NCBI GenBank assembly: GCA_910577885.1
Contig: CAJTNK010000031.1
Coordinates: 1 to 19,320, forward strand
Length of the DNA stretch: 19,320 bases
Origin: an uncultured Rikenella sp.
GTDB lineage: Bacteria > Bacteroidota > Bacteroidia > Bacteroidales > Rikenellaceae
Direction of reading: 5' to 3'
Shown piece by piece: positions 1 through 7,529 of the stretch (position 1 is the first letter of the stretch; each line of letters opens with the position of its first letter). The notes beneath the pieces were generated by a model. It saw only the letters and a program-made list of their open reading frames with translations. It was not told where the DNA came from and searched no databases. The translations under genes and the position numbers were made by a program.

Positions 1-283
1 TATAGCAGAAAGTAGGAGTCTCCGCGGCTGACGCGTTCGCGCCACGGCGCGGTCCTTTGTAAAAGAGTTGTATTCTTCCCGAGAGAGTAGAGGGCCCGTT
101 AGGGAATGGGAGCGCAATCGGTCGGTAAGTAGGGAGGCTGCGACTTGCGGCTGCGCGCCACCGAAACAACAGAAGAACCGCCGGGCGAGAAAACCTCCGG
201 AGAAATACGGACCGTAGACTACCCCCCCCCCCCCCCCCCCCACGATAAATATACATTAAGAATACAATACCGCACCACCGAGC
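1..283. other. gene-free leader region
   Basis: No open reading frame here resembles a protein. All three plus frames are closed within the first 31 bases, and no minus-strand frame of useful length is present. The frame that starts at 145 runs through the C run and out of frame into the next gene, so it is treated as a chance frame. A stop codon at 257-259, in frame with the gene that starts at 284, rules out an N-terminal extension of that gene. The only striking element is the C run at 222-241. I see no convincing TAnnTTTG promoter; the closest match, TACATTAA at 252-259, is weak. Confidence 0.6.
222..241. repeat. 20-base poly-C homopolymer
   Basis: Twenty C residues in a row lie 43 bases before the start codon at 284. 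Homopolymers of this length change length by slippage during replication, so this is a candidate contingency tract affecting expression of the downstream membrane protein gene. The true length may be uncertain because sequencing is error-prone in such runs. Confidence 0.9.
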
Positions 284-1555
284 ATGGAGCTACAGACTAT
301 CCTCGTTATTGTCATCGCGTTGATGTTGTCGGCGTTTTTCTCCGGGATGGAGATCGCATTTTTGTCGTCCAACAAGCTGCGGCTGGAGATCGAACGAAAA
401 CAGCATCCGACTTACGGGCGGATCGCCAGCCTCTTTCTCAAAGCTCCCGGGCAGTATATCTCCACCATCCTGGTGGGGAATAACATTGCGTTGGTGATTT
501 ACTCCATTTTCATGAGCCAGCTCTATGCGGCGGTGGCCGGAGGACCGAACTATGCGGTCGAGACCTTGATTTCGACCCTGATTATTATTTTTACCGCCGA
601 GTTCTTGCCCAAGGCGGTGGTGAAGGCCAATCCGAACTTTTATCTGCGGACTTTCGCCGTGCCGCTCTATGTGTGTTACGTCGTCTTTTATCCGTTGGCC
701 CGGTTTGCGACCTTGTTGTCCCGGGGGCTGTTGCGACTGATGGGGCATCGGGTGGCCGAGACGCCTCAGCTGGGCGGGTTCGACAAGGTCGACCTGGCGA
801 CGCTGGTGGAGGAGAGTGCGGCCGGCGGCGGAAACGAGGCGGAGACGGCCGAGAAAGAGGATAATGAACAGAGAATGAGATTGTTTCAGAACGCGCTGGA
901 CTTTTCGGAACAGCGCGTCCGGGAGTGCATGGTGCCGCGGACCGAGGTCGAGGCGATCGACGTGGAGGCCGGGGTGGATGACCTGCGTCGGCTGTTTGTC
1001 AGCACCGGCTATTCGCGGCTTCCGGTGTACGAGGGGACGATCGACAATGTGATCGGATATGCCAATCTGAAGTCGCTCTTCCACCGGCCCGGCACCATTC
1101 GGGAGATCTTGCAGGAGACGCTGTATGTGCCGGAGACGATGGCTCAACAGAAGCTCCTGGGTGAGTTTACACGCGACCACAAGTCGCTGGCGATCGTGAT
1201 CGACGAGTTCGGGGGGACGGCCGGGATGGTGACCTTGGAGGATCTCCTGGAGCAGATCTTCGGCGAGATCGAGGACGAACACGATGCCGATTACCTGGTC
1301 GAAAAGGAGGTGGCGCCGGGGGAATACGTTTTGGCGGGCCGGCTGGAGATCGACCACCTGAACGAAGCCTACGGACTGGGGATTCCGGAGTCGGACCGGT
1401 ATGACACGCTGGCGGGCTACATCCTCGACCGCAGCGAGGATCTGCCCGGAGCGGGCGATGTGATCCGGACCGACGGGCTGAAAATCAAAGTGCTCCGGGC
1501 CGGTAAGGCGCGCATCGAACTGGTGCAGGTCGTGAAAATACTCCCCCGGAAGTAG
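284..1555 (+). CDS. CNNM/CBS/CorC-domain membrane protein (HlyC/CorC family)
   Basis: This 423-residue protein has the full architecture of the HlyC/CorC (CNNM) family. An N-terminal DUF21 membrane domain (about residues 1-170) carries the SAFFSGMEIAFLSSNK signature near residue 16 and several hydrophobic segments. A pair of CBS domains follows (about 205-325, including MVPRTEVEAID and IDEFGGTAGMVTLEDLLEQI), then a C-terminal CorC domain (about 335-420). Family members are inner-membrane proteins linked to magnesium or other cation export. The length is normal. An in-frame stop at 257-259 fixes the start. Bacteroidales genomes also encode the related gliding protein GldE, but the N-terminus here matches the generic hemolysin-family paralogue, which I recall as a common neighbour of the PpiD-like gene that also follows here. 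Substrate is unknown. Confidence 0.92.
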   Translation: MELQTILVIVIALMLSAFFSGMEIAFLSSNKLRLEIERKQHPTYGRIASLFLKAPGQYISTILVGNNIALVIYSIFMSQLYAAVAGGPNYAVETLISTLIIIFTAEFLPKAVVKANPNFYLRTFAVPLYVCYVVFYPLARFATLLSRGLLRLMGHRVAETPQLGGFDKVDLATLVEESAAGGGNEAETAEKEDNEQRMRLFQNALDFSEQRVRECMVPRTEVEAIDVEAGVDDLRRLFVSTGYSRLPVYEGTIDNVIGYANLKSLFHRPGTIREILQETLYVPETMAQQKLLGEFTRDHKSLAIVIDEFGGTAGMVTLEDLLEQIFGEIEDEHDADYLVEKEVAPGEYVLAGRLEIDHLNEAYGLGIPESDRYDTLAGYILDRSEDLPGAGDVIRTDGLKIKVLRAGKARIELVQVVKILPRK

Positions 1556-1572
1556 ACTCCGGCGGGCGGGGC

Positions 1573-1603
1573 TTCGTCATGTCGAAAAAAAAACGTACAT
1601 TTG
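1573..1603 (+). promoter_or_regulatory. Bacteroidetes-type promoter for the PpiD-like gene
   Basis: TACATTTG at 1596-1603 is a perfect match to the Bacteroidetes -7 consensus TAnnTTTG. A weak -33 element, TTCG, lies at 1573-1576 with a 19-base spacer, the usual distance. The spacer holds a run of nine A residues (1585-1593). The start codon is about 50 bases downstream. Confidence 0.65.
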
Positions 1604-1654
1604 CCCCATTACGGAAACCGGGAAACGAAAAAACGTAGACGATAAGAATACACC

Positions 1655-3733
1655 ATGGTAACTCTCAACACACTCAGAAACAAAGGCGGCGTGCTGCTGG
1701 CGATCGTGATCGGCGTGGCGCTGCTGGCTTTCGTGCTCGGGGATATGATCTCCTCGGGGAACACCCTGATGGCCAGCTCGAAGATGAACGTCGGTACGAT
1801 CGACGGCGAGAAGGTCTCGACCCAGGAGTATGCGCAGGCGATCGACGAACTGACCGAAGTGCAGCGCATCACCACCGGGCGCGAAGGGACCTCGGAGGAG
1901 CAGAGCGAGATGATCCGGATGCAGGCTTGGGACCTGATGATCCGGAACAAGGCTTTGAAACCGGCTTTGACGGCCGTCGGACTCACCGTGTCGGAAGACG
2001 AAATGGTGGACCTGCTCAGCGGGGCCGAACCGTCGCCGATCATTGCCCAGATGTTCGCCGATCCGCAGACCGGACGCTTCGAACCGCTCATGCTGCGGCA
2101 GTTCGTGGCCAGTGTCGAACAGGACCAGACCGGGCAGATGGCCATGTTCTGGAATTACCTGCAGGGCGAGGTGGGGGATCAGAGCTTGCTCTATAAGTTC
2201 CAGAACCTGGTGGCGAAGTCGGCCTATGTGACCGCTTTCGAGGCCGAACAGATGGCGCAGATCGAAGGGAAGACTTACAGCGTGAACTACCTGGTGAGCC
2301 GGTATGAAGCGGTGGCGGATAGCGCGGTGCGGGTGTCGGAGGGCGATTTGAAGAAATACTATGCCGCTCATCAGGGGATGTTCCGACAGGAGGATTTGCG
2401 GGATATCGAATATGTTACGTTCGAGGCGCTGCCGTCGGCCGAAGACTATGCCGCGGCGGAAAAAACCGTCCGCGGATTGGCGGCGGATCTGGCTGCGGCG
2501 ACGAACGTGCAGCAATTCGTGGCGATGAATTCGCAGAGCACGTTCGACGCGCGGTATTACAAACCGGGCGAGATTTCGGGGGACTTGGGGGCATTCGCTT
2601 TCGGTCGGACGAGCTTGGATTCGGTCTACGGACCGGTGCTGGACGGCGACCGGTGGACCCTGGCGCGGATTGCGGATGTGAGGAGCATGCCGGATAGCGT
2701 GCGGATCAGCAATATCGTCGTGCCGGCGGCTCAGAAGGCGTTGGCGGACAGCTTGGTGGAGGCGCTCGGAAAGGGCGGCGACTTTGCGGCGGCGGCGCGG
2801 GAGTTCTCGGCCGACGTGCAGAGCGGGGCGATCGGCGGTGACCTCGGGATGATGGACCCGCAGACCTTGGCACCGCAGTTTGCCGAGGCGATCAAGGGGC
2901 TCGGTGTCGGGGCGGTGAAGGCTGTGACGACGCCTGAGGCGACTTTTATCTTGAAGGTGACCGGCAAGAAAGGCGAGTCGGAAAAAGTGCAGCTCGGGGT
3001 GATCAACTATACGGTAGAGGCCAGCGAACCGACGCGGAACCAGGTGTATGGCGAGGCCAATCGGTTTGCGACGGCGGCGGTGTCGCAGGCCGGCGGCTTT
3101 GAACGGGCGGTGAACGAGGGGGCGTTGGCCAAGCGGGTGGCCACGGTGCAGCCGAACGACCGCACGGTGGGCGGTATGCAACAGTCGCGCGAGTTGGCCC
3201 GGTGGGCTTTCAATGGAGAGGTGGGGGATGTGTCGGAGGTTAAGGAATTTGGGAATAACTTTGTGGTGGCGGTGATTACCGGGGTGCGGGAGCAGGGTGT
3301 TGCGCCGTTCGAGCAGGTGAAGAACGATCTCCGGACGTTGGTTTTGCGCGAGAAGAAGGGCGAGATGCTCGCGGAGAAGATGACCCGGGCGGGGGCCGGT
3401 TCGGTGGCGGCTTTGGGCGAGGCGTTGGGGGCGGAGGTGCTCACCAGCGACGAGGTGAATTTCCAGGGCTTTATGGCGCCGGAAGTCGGTTTTGATCCGG
3501 CTTTCACGGGCGGTGTTTCGGGGATCGCGAAGACCGGGACCGTCTCGAAACCGATCGTCGGACGGATCGGGGTTTATGCGGCGGAGGTGACGGCCGAACG
3601 GGCCAATCCGACGGATGTGGCGGTGGAAAAGGCACGCTTGACGGCGGAGGCGCAGCAGAACGCGTTTATGGCGGTGTACGGGGCGTTCTTGGATATGAGC
3701 GACATTCGGGATACGCGCTACCGGTTCTATTAA
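1655..3733 (+). CDS. PpiD-like membrane-anchored peptidyl-prolyl isomerase
   Basis: This 692-residue protein has the PpiD/SurA-N architecture. A short cytoplasmic N-terminus (MVTLNTLRNKGG) precedes one membrane anchor (about residues 12-29). A long SurA-N-type chaperone region then carries acidic and helical segments, followed by a parvulin-type rotamase domain at about 348-440 (VRISNIVV near its start, GGDLGMM in its core) and a further C-terminal helical region. It is expected to face the periplasm and help fold outer-membrane and secreted proteins. The length fits the Bacteroidetes form, which is longer than E. coli PpiD. It has its own promoter upstream and a strong terminator downstream, so it is probably a single-gene unit despite the 99-base gap to the previous gene. 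Confidence 0.93.
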   Translation: MVTLNTLRNKGGVLLAIVIGVALLAFVLGDMISSGNTLMASSKMNVGTIDGEKVSTQEYAQAIDELTEVQRITTGREGTSEEQSEMIRMQAWDLMIRNKALKPALTAVGLTVSEDEMVDLLSGAEPSPIIAQMFADPQTGRFEPLMLRQFVASVEQDQTGQMAMFWNYLQGEVGDQSLLYKFQNLVAKSAYVTAFEAEQMAQIEGKTYSVNYLVSRYEAVADSAVRVSEGDLKKYYAAHQGMFRQEDLRDIEYVTFEALPSAEDYAAAEKTVRGLAADLAAATNVQQFVAMNSQSTFDARYYKPGEISGDLGAFAFGRTSLDSVYGPVLDGDRWTLARIADVRSMPDSVRISNIVVPAAQKALADSLVEALGKGGDFAAAAREFSADVQSGAIGGDLGMMDPQTLAPQFAEAIKGLGVGAVKAVTTPEATFILKVTGKKGESEKVQLGVINYTVEASEPTRNQVYGEANRFATAAVSQAGGFERAVNEGALAKRVATVQPNDRTVGGMQQSRELARWAFNGEVGDVSEVKEFGNNFVVAVITGVREQGVAPFEQVKNDLRTLVLREKKGEMLAEKMTRAGAGSVAALGEALGAEVLTSDEVNFQGFMAPEVGFDPAFTGGVSGIAKTGTVSKPIVGRIGVYAAEVTAERANPTDVAVEKARLTAEAQQNAFMAVYGAFLDMSDIRDTRYRFY

Positions 3734-3766
3734 TAGATGGTGTAGAAAGCGGACGTGACGTTTGGG

Positions 3767-3822
3767 GGCGCGTGGTTCTCTCGGTACGATGGTTTGCCGA
3801 GAGAACCACGCGCCTGTTTTTT
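3767..3822 (+). terminator. intrinsic terminator after the PpiD-like gene
   Basis: The stem is a perfect 18-bp inverted repeat: GGCGCGTGGTTCTCTCGG at 3767-3784 pairs with 3797-3814. The loop is 12 bases, and six T residues follow at 3817-3822. It begins 33 bases after the stop codon. Confidence 0.95.
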
Positions 3823-3855
3823 CGTCCTCCGTCGGCAGAGCCCGAAGCGAAGCGG

Positions 3856-3886
3856 TTAGCAACCGACCGAAAAATGTGTATATTTG
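3856..3886 (+). promoter_or_regulatory. Bacteroidetes-type promoter for the symporter gene
   Basis: TATATTTG at 3879-3886 is a perfect TAnnTTTG -7 box. A weak -33 box, TTAG, lies at 3856-3859 with a 19-base spacer. It sits just after the terminator and 53 bases before the start codon at 3940. Confidence 0.68.
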
Positions 3887-3939
3887 TCTGAAACAGGGGG
3901 CGCTCGGGGGAGAGGGGGCGCTCACAAAAAACGAATCGA

Positions 3940-5253
3940 ATGAAATACGGTACCCTGCCGCTCTATGTGAAGATACTCGCCGGAATGGTTCTCGGGATTC
4001 TGCTCGGCGTCGTCGCGATTCAGGGCGGGTTTGTCGACGGGATCAACCGATGGGTGCGGCCTTTCGGTGAAATCTTCATGCGGTTGCTCAAGTTCATTGC
4101 CATTCCGCTGGTGATGGTCTCGCTTGTCAAGGGGGTCGGGAGCCTGAGCGACATCGCATCGCTGTCGAGGATCGGTCTACGGACCATCGGCATCTATGTC
4201 TGTACGACGGTTTTGGCGGTGGTGGTGGGGCTGGCGTTGGTCGAGGCGATCGGGCCCGGCCGGATGGTCGGTCCGGAGAGTGTCGCGGCACTGCAGGCCG
4301 GGGCTCAGGGCACGGCGACCGGGGCGATCGCACAGCGAAGCGCACAAACGGCTCAGGCTGTGGCCGATACGCCGCCGCTGCAGTTTCTGGTCGACCTGTT
4401 TCCCGAAAACCTGGTCGGAGCCATGGCCAATAATGGCGGTATGCTGCAGATCATTGTGATTGCGGTGTTGGTCGGGGTAGCGGTGTTGCTGGTGGGACGC
4501 GAAAAGACCGAACCTTTCATGCGGTGGATCGACTCGCTCGATGCCGTGGTGCTCAAACTGATCGACATCGTGATGCGGTATGCACCGATCGGGGTGCTGG
4601 CCCTGATGGCCGGGATGATGGCCGACACGGCCGGGAATTTCGACCTCCTCGGGGCGCTCGGCCTGTACGTCCTCACGGTGGTGGTGGGGCTCCTGGCGAT
4701 GATCTTCGTGTTTTACCCGTTGCTGCTGCACTTTTTTGCGAAAGTGCCCGTGCGGAAGTTCCTCAAAACGATGTCGCCGGTCCAGCTGCTCGCTTTTACG
4801 ACCAGCTCCAGCGCGGCCACCCTGCCGCTCAACATGGAGACCGTCGAGAGGCGGTTGGGGGTATCGCAGCGCGTCACGTCGTTCGTGCTGCCGATGGGCA
4901 TGACCGTCAACATGGACGGAACGAGCCTCTATCAGGCCGTGGCGGCGGTCTTTATCGCGCAGGTGCTGGGGGTCGACCTCTCGGCGGGGCAGCTGCTGAC
5001 GATCGTGGCGACGACCACCCTCTCGTCGATCGGGACGCCCGGGGTACCGGGCGGAGCGGTCGTTATCCTGATGATGGTCCTCTCGTCGGTGGGGCTGCCG
5101 GCCGAGGGGCTGGCGCTGATCCTGGGACTCGACCGGCCGCTCGACATGCTTCGGACGGTGGTCAACGTCACGGGCGATGCGACGGTGGCTTCCATCGTCG
5201 ATGCCCACACCGAGCCGGAGTCGAAGAACGCACCCGGAGCAGGAGCGGAATGA
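3940..5253 (+). CDS. dicarboxylate/amino acid:cation symporter (DAACS/SLC1 family, probably glutamate/aspartate)
   Basis: This 437-residue multi-pass inner-membrane protein belongs to the GltPh/GltP family. The diagnostic elements are all present: the serine-rich hairpin TTSSSAATLP around 287-296, the NMDGT sodium-site motif at 324-328, the second hairpin SSIGTPGVPGG, and the last transmembrane segment DMLRTVVNVTGD at 402-413. By alignment with archaeal GltPh, D402, R405, N409 and D413 correspond to D394, R397, N401 and D405. The arginine at the R397 position contacts the side-chain carboxylate of acidic substrates, so glutamate or aspartate is favoured over neutral amino acids; this is an inference from that residue. 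The gene has its own promoter, and the terminator upstream insulates it. Confidence 0.95.
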   Translation: MKYGTLPLYVKILAGMVLGILLGVVAIQGGFVDGINRWVRPFGEIFMRLLKFIAIPLVMVSLVKGVGSLSDIASLSRIGLRTIGIYVCTTVLAVVVGLALVEAIGPGRMVGPESVAALQAGAQGTATGAIAQRSAQTAQAVADTPPLQFLVDLFPENLVGAMANNGGMLQIIVIAVLVGVAVLLVGREKTEPFMRWIDSLDAVVLKLIDIVMRYAPIGVLALMAGMMADTAGNFDLLGALGLYVLTVVVGLLAMIFVFYPLLLHFFAKVPVRKFLKTMSPVQLLAFTTSSSAATLPLNMETVERRLGVSQRVTSFVLPMGMTVNMDGTSLYQAVAAVFIAQVLGVDLSAGQLLTIVATTTLSSIGTPGVPGGAVVILMMVLSSVGLPAEGLALILGLDRPLDMLRTVVNVTGDATVASIVDAHTEPESKNAPGAGAE

Positions 5254-5262
5254 AAAAAGTCG

Positions 5263-5270
5263 TATCTTTG
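5263..5270 (+). promoter_or_regulatory. -7 promoter box before tsaE
   Basis: TATCTTTG is a perfect TAnnTTTG match, located between the symporter stop codon (5251-5253) and the tsaE start (5294). I see no clear -33 TTG at the right distance, so the promoter may be weak or the match accidental. Confidence 0.5.
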
Positions 5271-5293
5271 GGGCGGAGAGAGTAACCGCGCAC

Positions 5294-5764
5294 ATGAAAA
5301 CGATTACGATAAAAGGGATTTCGGACCTGCCGGAGGCGGCCGAGGAGCTGTTGGCCGAGATTCGGCGGCGGGGGGCTACGGTCGTCGCTTTTTACGGCGC
5401 GATGGGGGCCGGCAAAACGACGCTCATCAAGGAGATGTGCCGGCAGTTGGGGGTCGGTGATTTGCGGACGGTGGGCAGTCCTTCGTTCGCCATCGTCAAC
5501 GTCTACGACGCGGTGGCGGGGGCGGAGGGGGGAGAGCAAAGGCCGGTCTATCACTTTGATTTCTACCGCATTCGATCCATCGAAGAGGCTTTCGACTTCG
5601 GTTATGAGGAGTATTTCTTCAGCGGCGACCTCTGCCTGGTGGAGTGGCCGGAGAAAATCGAAGAGCTCATTCCGGACGAGGCTTTGCGCGTGCGGCTCAC
5701 GGCGATCGACGACGAGGTGCGCAGCCTCGAAATCATCGGGGAAGCGGGGCGGAAGGACGAATAG
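5294..5764 (+). CDS. tsaE: tRNA threonylcarbamoyladenosine biosynthesis ATPase TsaE
   Basis: This 156-residue protein has the full TsaE pattern. A P-loop, GAMGAGKTT, lies at 35-43, followed by VGSPSFAIVNVY, HFDFYRI and LCLVEWPEKIEELIP; these match the conserved SPTF, H-D-YR and EW motifs of the family. TsaE is the ATPase that recycles the TsaB-TsaD complex in making the t6A37 modification of ANN-decoding tRNAs. The start at 5294 was chosen because it gives the standard family N-terminus and length. The frame extends upstream to 5177, but that part overlaps the symporter gene and has no family similarity. It probably forms a small unit with the next gene, 23 bases downstream. Confidence 0.95.
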   Translation: MKTITIKGISDLPEAAEELLAEIRRRGATVVAFYGAMGAGKTTLIKEMCRQLGVGDLRTVGSPSFAIVNVYDAVAGAEGGEQRPVYHFDFYRIRSIEEAFDFGYEEYFFSGDLCLVEWPEKIEELIPDEALRVRLTAIDDEVRSLEIIGEAGRKDE

Positions 5765-5787
5765 GATAGATCATACACAGAGATACT

Positions 5788-6333
5788 ATGTTTCGACTCA
5801 GAATCAATACGATACGGATTCTTGCCGTCTTGGTGGGGATGGGATTGGCAGCGGGCGTTTTCGGGCCGGGCGAAGCGGCCGCACGACGCAAGGACGGACC
5901 GTTGGATGCGACCCTCAAGAGTTCCGGAGCGGCGGCGACGTGGATCGAGGCGTTCATGAAGACCGGCGATGTGGTGGCCGAGCGGGATTTGGAGCTTTTC
6001 AAGGCCGATTTGCTGCGGACCTACCGATGCTTGGAGCGGGACGAACGCAATCTGACGTGGCTTTTCATGCGTTGCGACCGGAGCTGGGGGGCGACGGCTT
6101 TTGCACTGGCCATGCAGGCGGCGGCGAAGGAGTCGCTGCGGGTGGTGTTGATGGACTACGATGCGGCGGGGAGGAACTGGGAGAGGACTGCCACCGGGAT
6201 GGGGTTGCTCTCGGGGGGGCGGCGACCGTCGTATACCTTCAACGCCTATTTGAACCGCCAGCAGGAGACGTGGACCAGGATTCTCGAAAATCCGATGCGC
6301 TGGCGCGAGACTTACCTCCTCGAGAAACAGTAA
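5788..6333 (+). CDS. small exported protein of unknown function
   Basis: I do not recognise this 181-residue protein. It has a typical signal peptide: basic residues in positions 3-10, a hydrophobic core at about 11-26, and a likely cleavage after an Ala-rich stretch near residue 32. That leaves a mature domain of about 150 residues. The mature part is rich in Arg, Trp and Ala and predicted to be mostly helical, with two Cys residues (in YRCLERDE and FMRCDRSWG) 18 residues apart that could form a disulfide. It has no lipobox and no further membrane segment. It starts 23 bases after tsaE and is probably cotranscribed with it. Codon use matches its neighbours. Confidence 0.8.
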   Translation: MFRLRINTIRILAVLVGMGLAAGVFGPGEAAARRKDGPLDATLKSSGAAATWIEAFMKTGDVVAERDLELFKADLLRTYRCLERDERNLTWLFMRCDRSWGATAFALAMQAAAKESLRVVLMDYDAAGRNWERTATGMGLLSGGRRPSYTFNAYLNRQQETWTRILENPMRWRETYLLEKQ

Positions 6334-6389
6334 CGAATCATAGAGTAGGGGGTGGTGTGTGAGGCGGGCGCCTTGCGAGGGCCTCTCGG

Positions 6390-7529
6390 TCATCGCCACC
6401 ACCACACCTCCGGCGACCGGATGCCCGGCTTGTATTCGCCGTTGAAGAGCAGGAGGCCGGGTCGGGAAAAGGTAGAGCCTCTTCCTCGCCGCAAGACCAC
6501 CGCTCCGGCACCCGCCAGGGCGGGCGCCTCGGACCGGGCGCATGTCCACCGACCGGTGGTCGTGTTGTAGATCCGCACCCGATCGTTGAACCGGTACCAG
6601 GCCGGTTCCCGTTCCATATACTCCCGCTGCGCCTGCCGCAAACTGTCGTTGCCCGGTTCTGCGGCCAGAGCCTTGGTGCGCGCCAATGCCGCTTCGAAAA
6701 TCGGGGTATTCACCCCGCCCAAACAGAGGATCGAATCCGAACCCCAAGCCACCGACGCACCGCCTGCCGCCAAGAGCGGCTCGCCGTCGCCATCCGTCGG
6801 CCCTTCCACCCCCGCCCACGCCTCGGTCGTCGGGTCATAGACATACCCCTCGCCATCTATCCCCGCCGAATCCGCCGGGTCATACCCTCCGAAAAGCCAG
6901 ATCCGTCCCGCCTGGGCCGTCACCGTCGGTTGCAGCCGACGTCTCCCGCCCGGCCATAACGGTCCTTCATGCCAACTGTCCGTCGTCAGGTCGTAGACCA
7001 AGAACGCCCGGTCCCCCGCCACATAGCACCGTCCGTCGAGGTAAGCCCCCGCACAATTGTCCACCGCCCGCGGCATCGACGCCACGTGCCGTATCCCCTT
7101 GTCCGTCAGCCGAAAAGCATCGCTCACCGGCCGTCCCGTCGAGTCCGTTCCCCCGGCACACAACACCCCGCCGCCCGGCACCGAGATCGATGCCCCGTAA
7201 GCCAGCGGCTGCGGCAAGCGTCCCGCCGCCACCCACCGGTCGGTCACCGTGTCCAGCCGGTATATCCGGTCGTAGTACCGCTTGGCTCCTCCCTCCGCCG
7301 CCGGCGTCTCCGGGAAATTGCACCCTCCGGCCACCACCACGACCCGCTGTTCCGGGTCGAGGTGGCCGATGAACGGCGCCGAAACGCCCTGTCCATAACC
7401 CGTCTCCAGCGCCTCCGTCCCATTCACCGGCAGCAGCCGCACCCACTCCCCTCTATCGAAAGATCCGGAGCCGCACCCCGCGGTCACCAGTCCCAGCAGC
7501 AGACTAAGCCAGCAAGTCGAGAATCTCAT
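6390..7529 (-). CDS. NanM-like kelch-repeat lipoprotein (probable N-acetylneuraminate mutarotase)
   Basis: This 379-residue protein resembles the cyclically permuted mutarotase group (NanM/YjhT), a six-bladed kelch propeller. The N-terminus is a lipoprotein signal ending in VTAGC (Cys19), so the protein should be anchored in an envelope membrane. Kelch-type turns recur along the chain: VVVAGGCNFP, GGGVLCAGGTDS, RIWLFGGYDP, SILCLGGVN and GLLLFNGEYKPG. NanM speeds conversion of alpha- to beta-Neu5Ac, helping uptake of host sialic acid. The start codon lies inside the end of the upstream 2-epimerase gene (26-base overlap), implying coupled translation and a shared pathway. The function is inferred from fold and neighbour; other kelch proteins share the fold. 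Confidence 0.8.
   Translation of the reverse strand: MRFSTCWLSLLLGLVTAGCGSGSFDRGEWVRLLPVNGTEALETGYGQGVSAPFIGHLDPEQRVVVVAGGCNFPETPAAEGGAKRYYDRIYRLDTVTDRWVAAGRLPQPLAYGASISVPGGGVLCAGGTDSTGRPVSDAFRLTDKGIRHVASMPRAVDNCAGAYLDGRCYVAGDRAFLVYDLTTDSWHEGPLWPGGRRRLQPTVTAQAGRIWLFGGYDPADSAGIDGEGYVYDPTTEAWAGVEGPTDGDGEPLLAAGGASVAWGSDSILCLGGVNTPIFEAALARTKALAAEPGNDSLRQAQREYMEREPAWYRFNDRVRIYNTTTGRWTCARSEAPALAGAGAVVLRRGRGSTFSRPGLLLFNGEYKPGIRSPEVWWWR

Noticed and set aside
284..1555. Assignment as the gliding protein GldE
   Set aside because: The N-terminal signature and the PpiD-like neighbour fit the general HlyC/CorC paralogue better; GldE normally begins differently and sits with other gld genes.
1577..3925. 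A 782-codon minus-strand open frame opposite the PpiD-like gene
   Set aside because: It is antisense to a clear protein gene, has Arg/His-rich low-complexity composition typical of GC-rich shadow frames, and shows no domain.
6334..6389. Possible terminator between convergent genes
   Set aside because: Only a 5-bp GAGGC/GCCTC pairing at 6361-6385 and a loose GT/CA-rich complementarity were found, with no T run.
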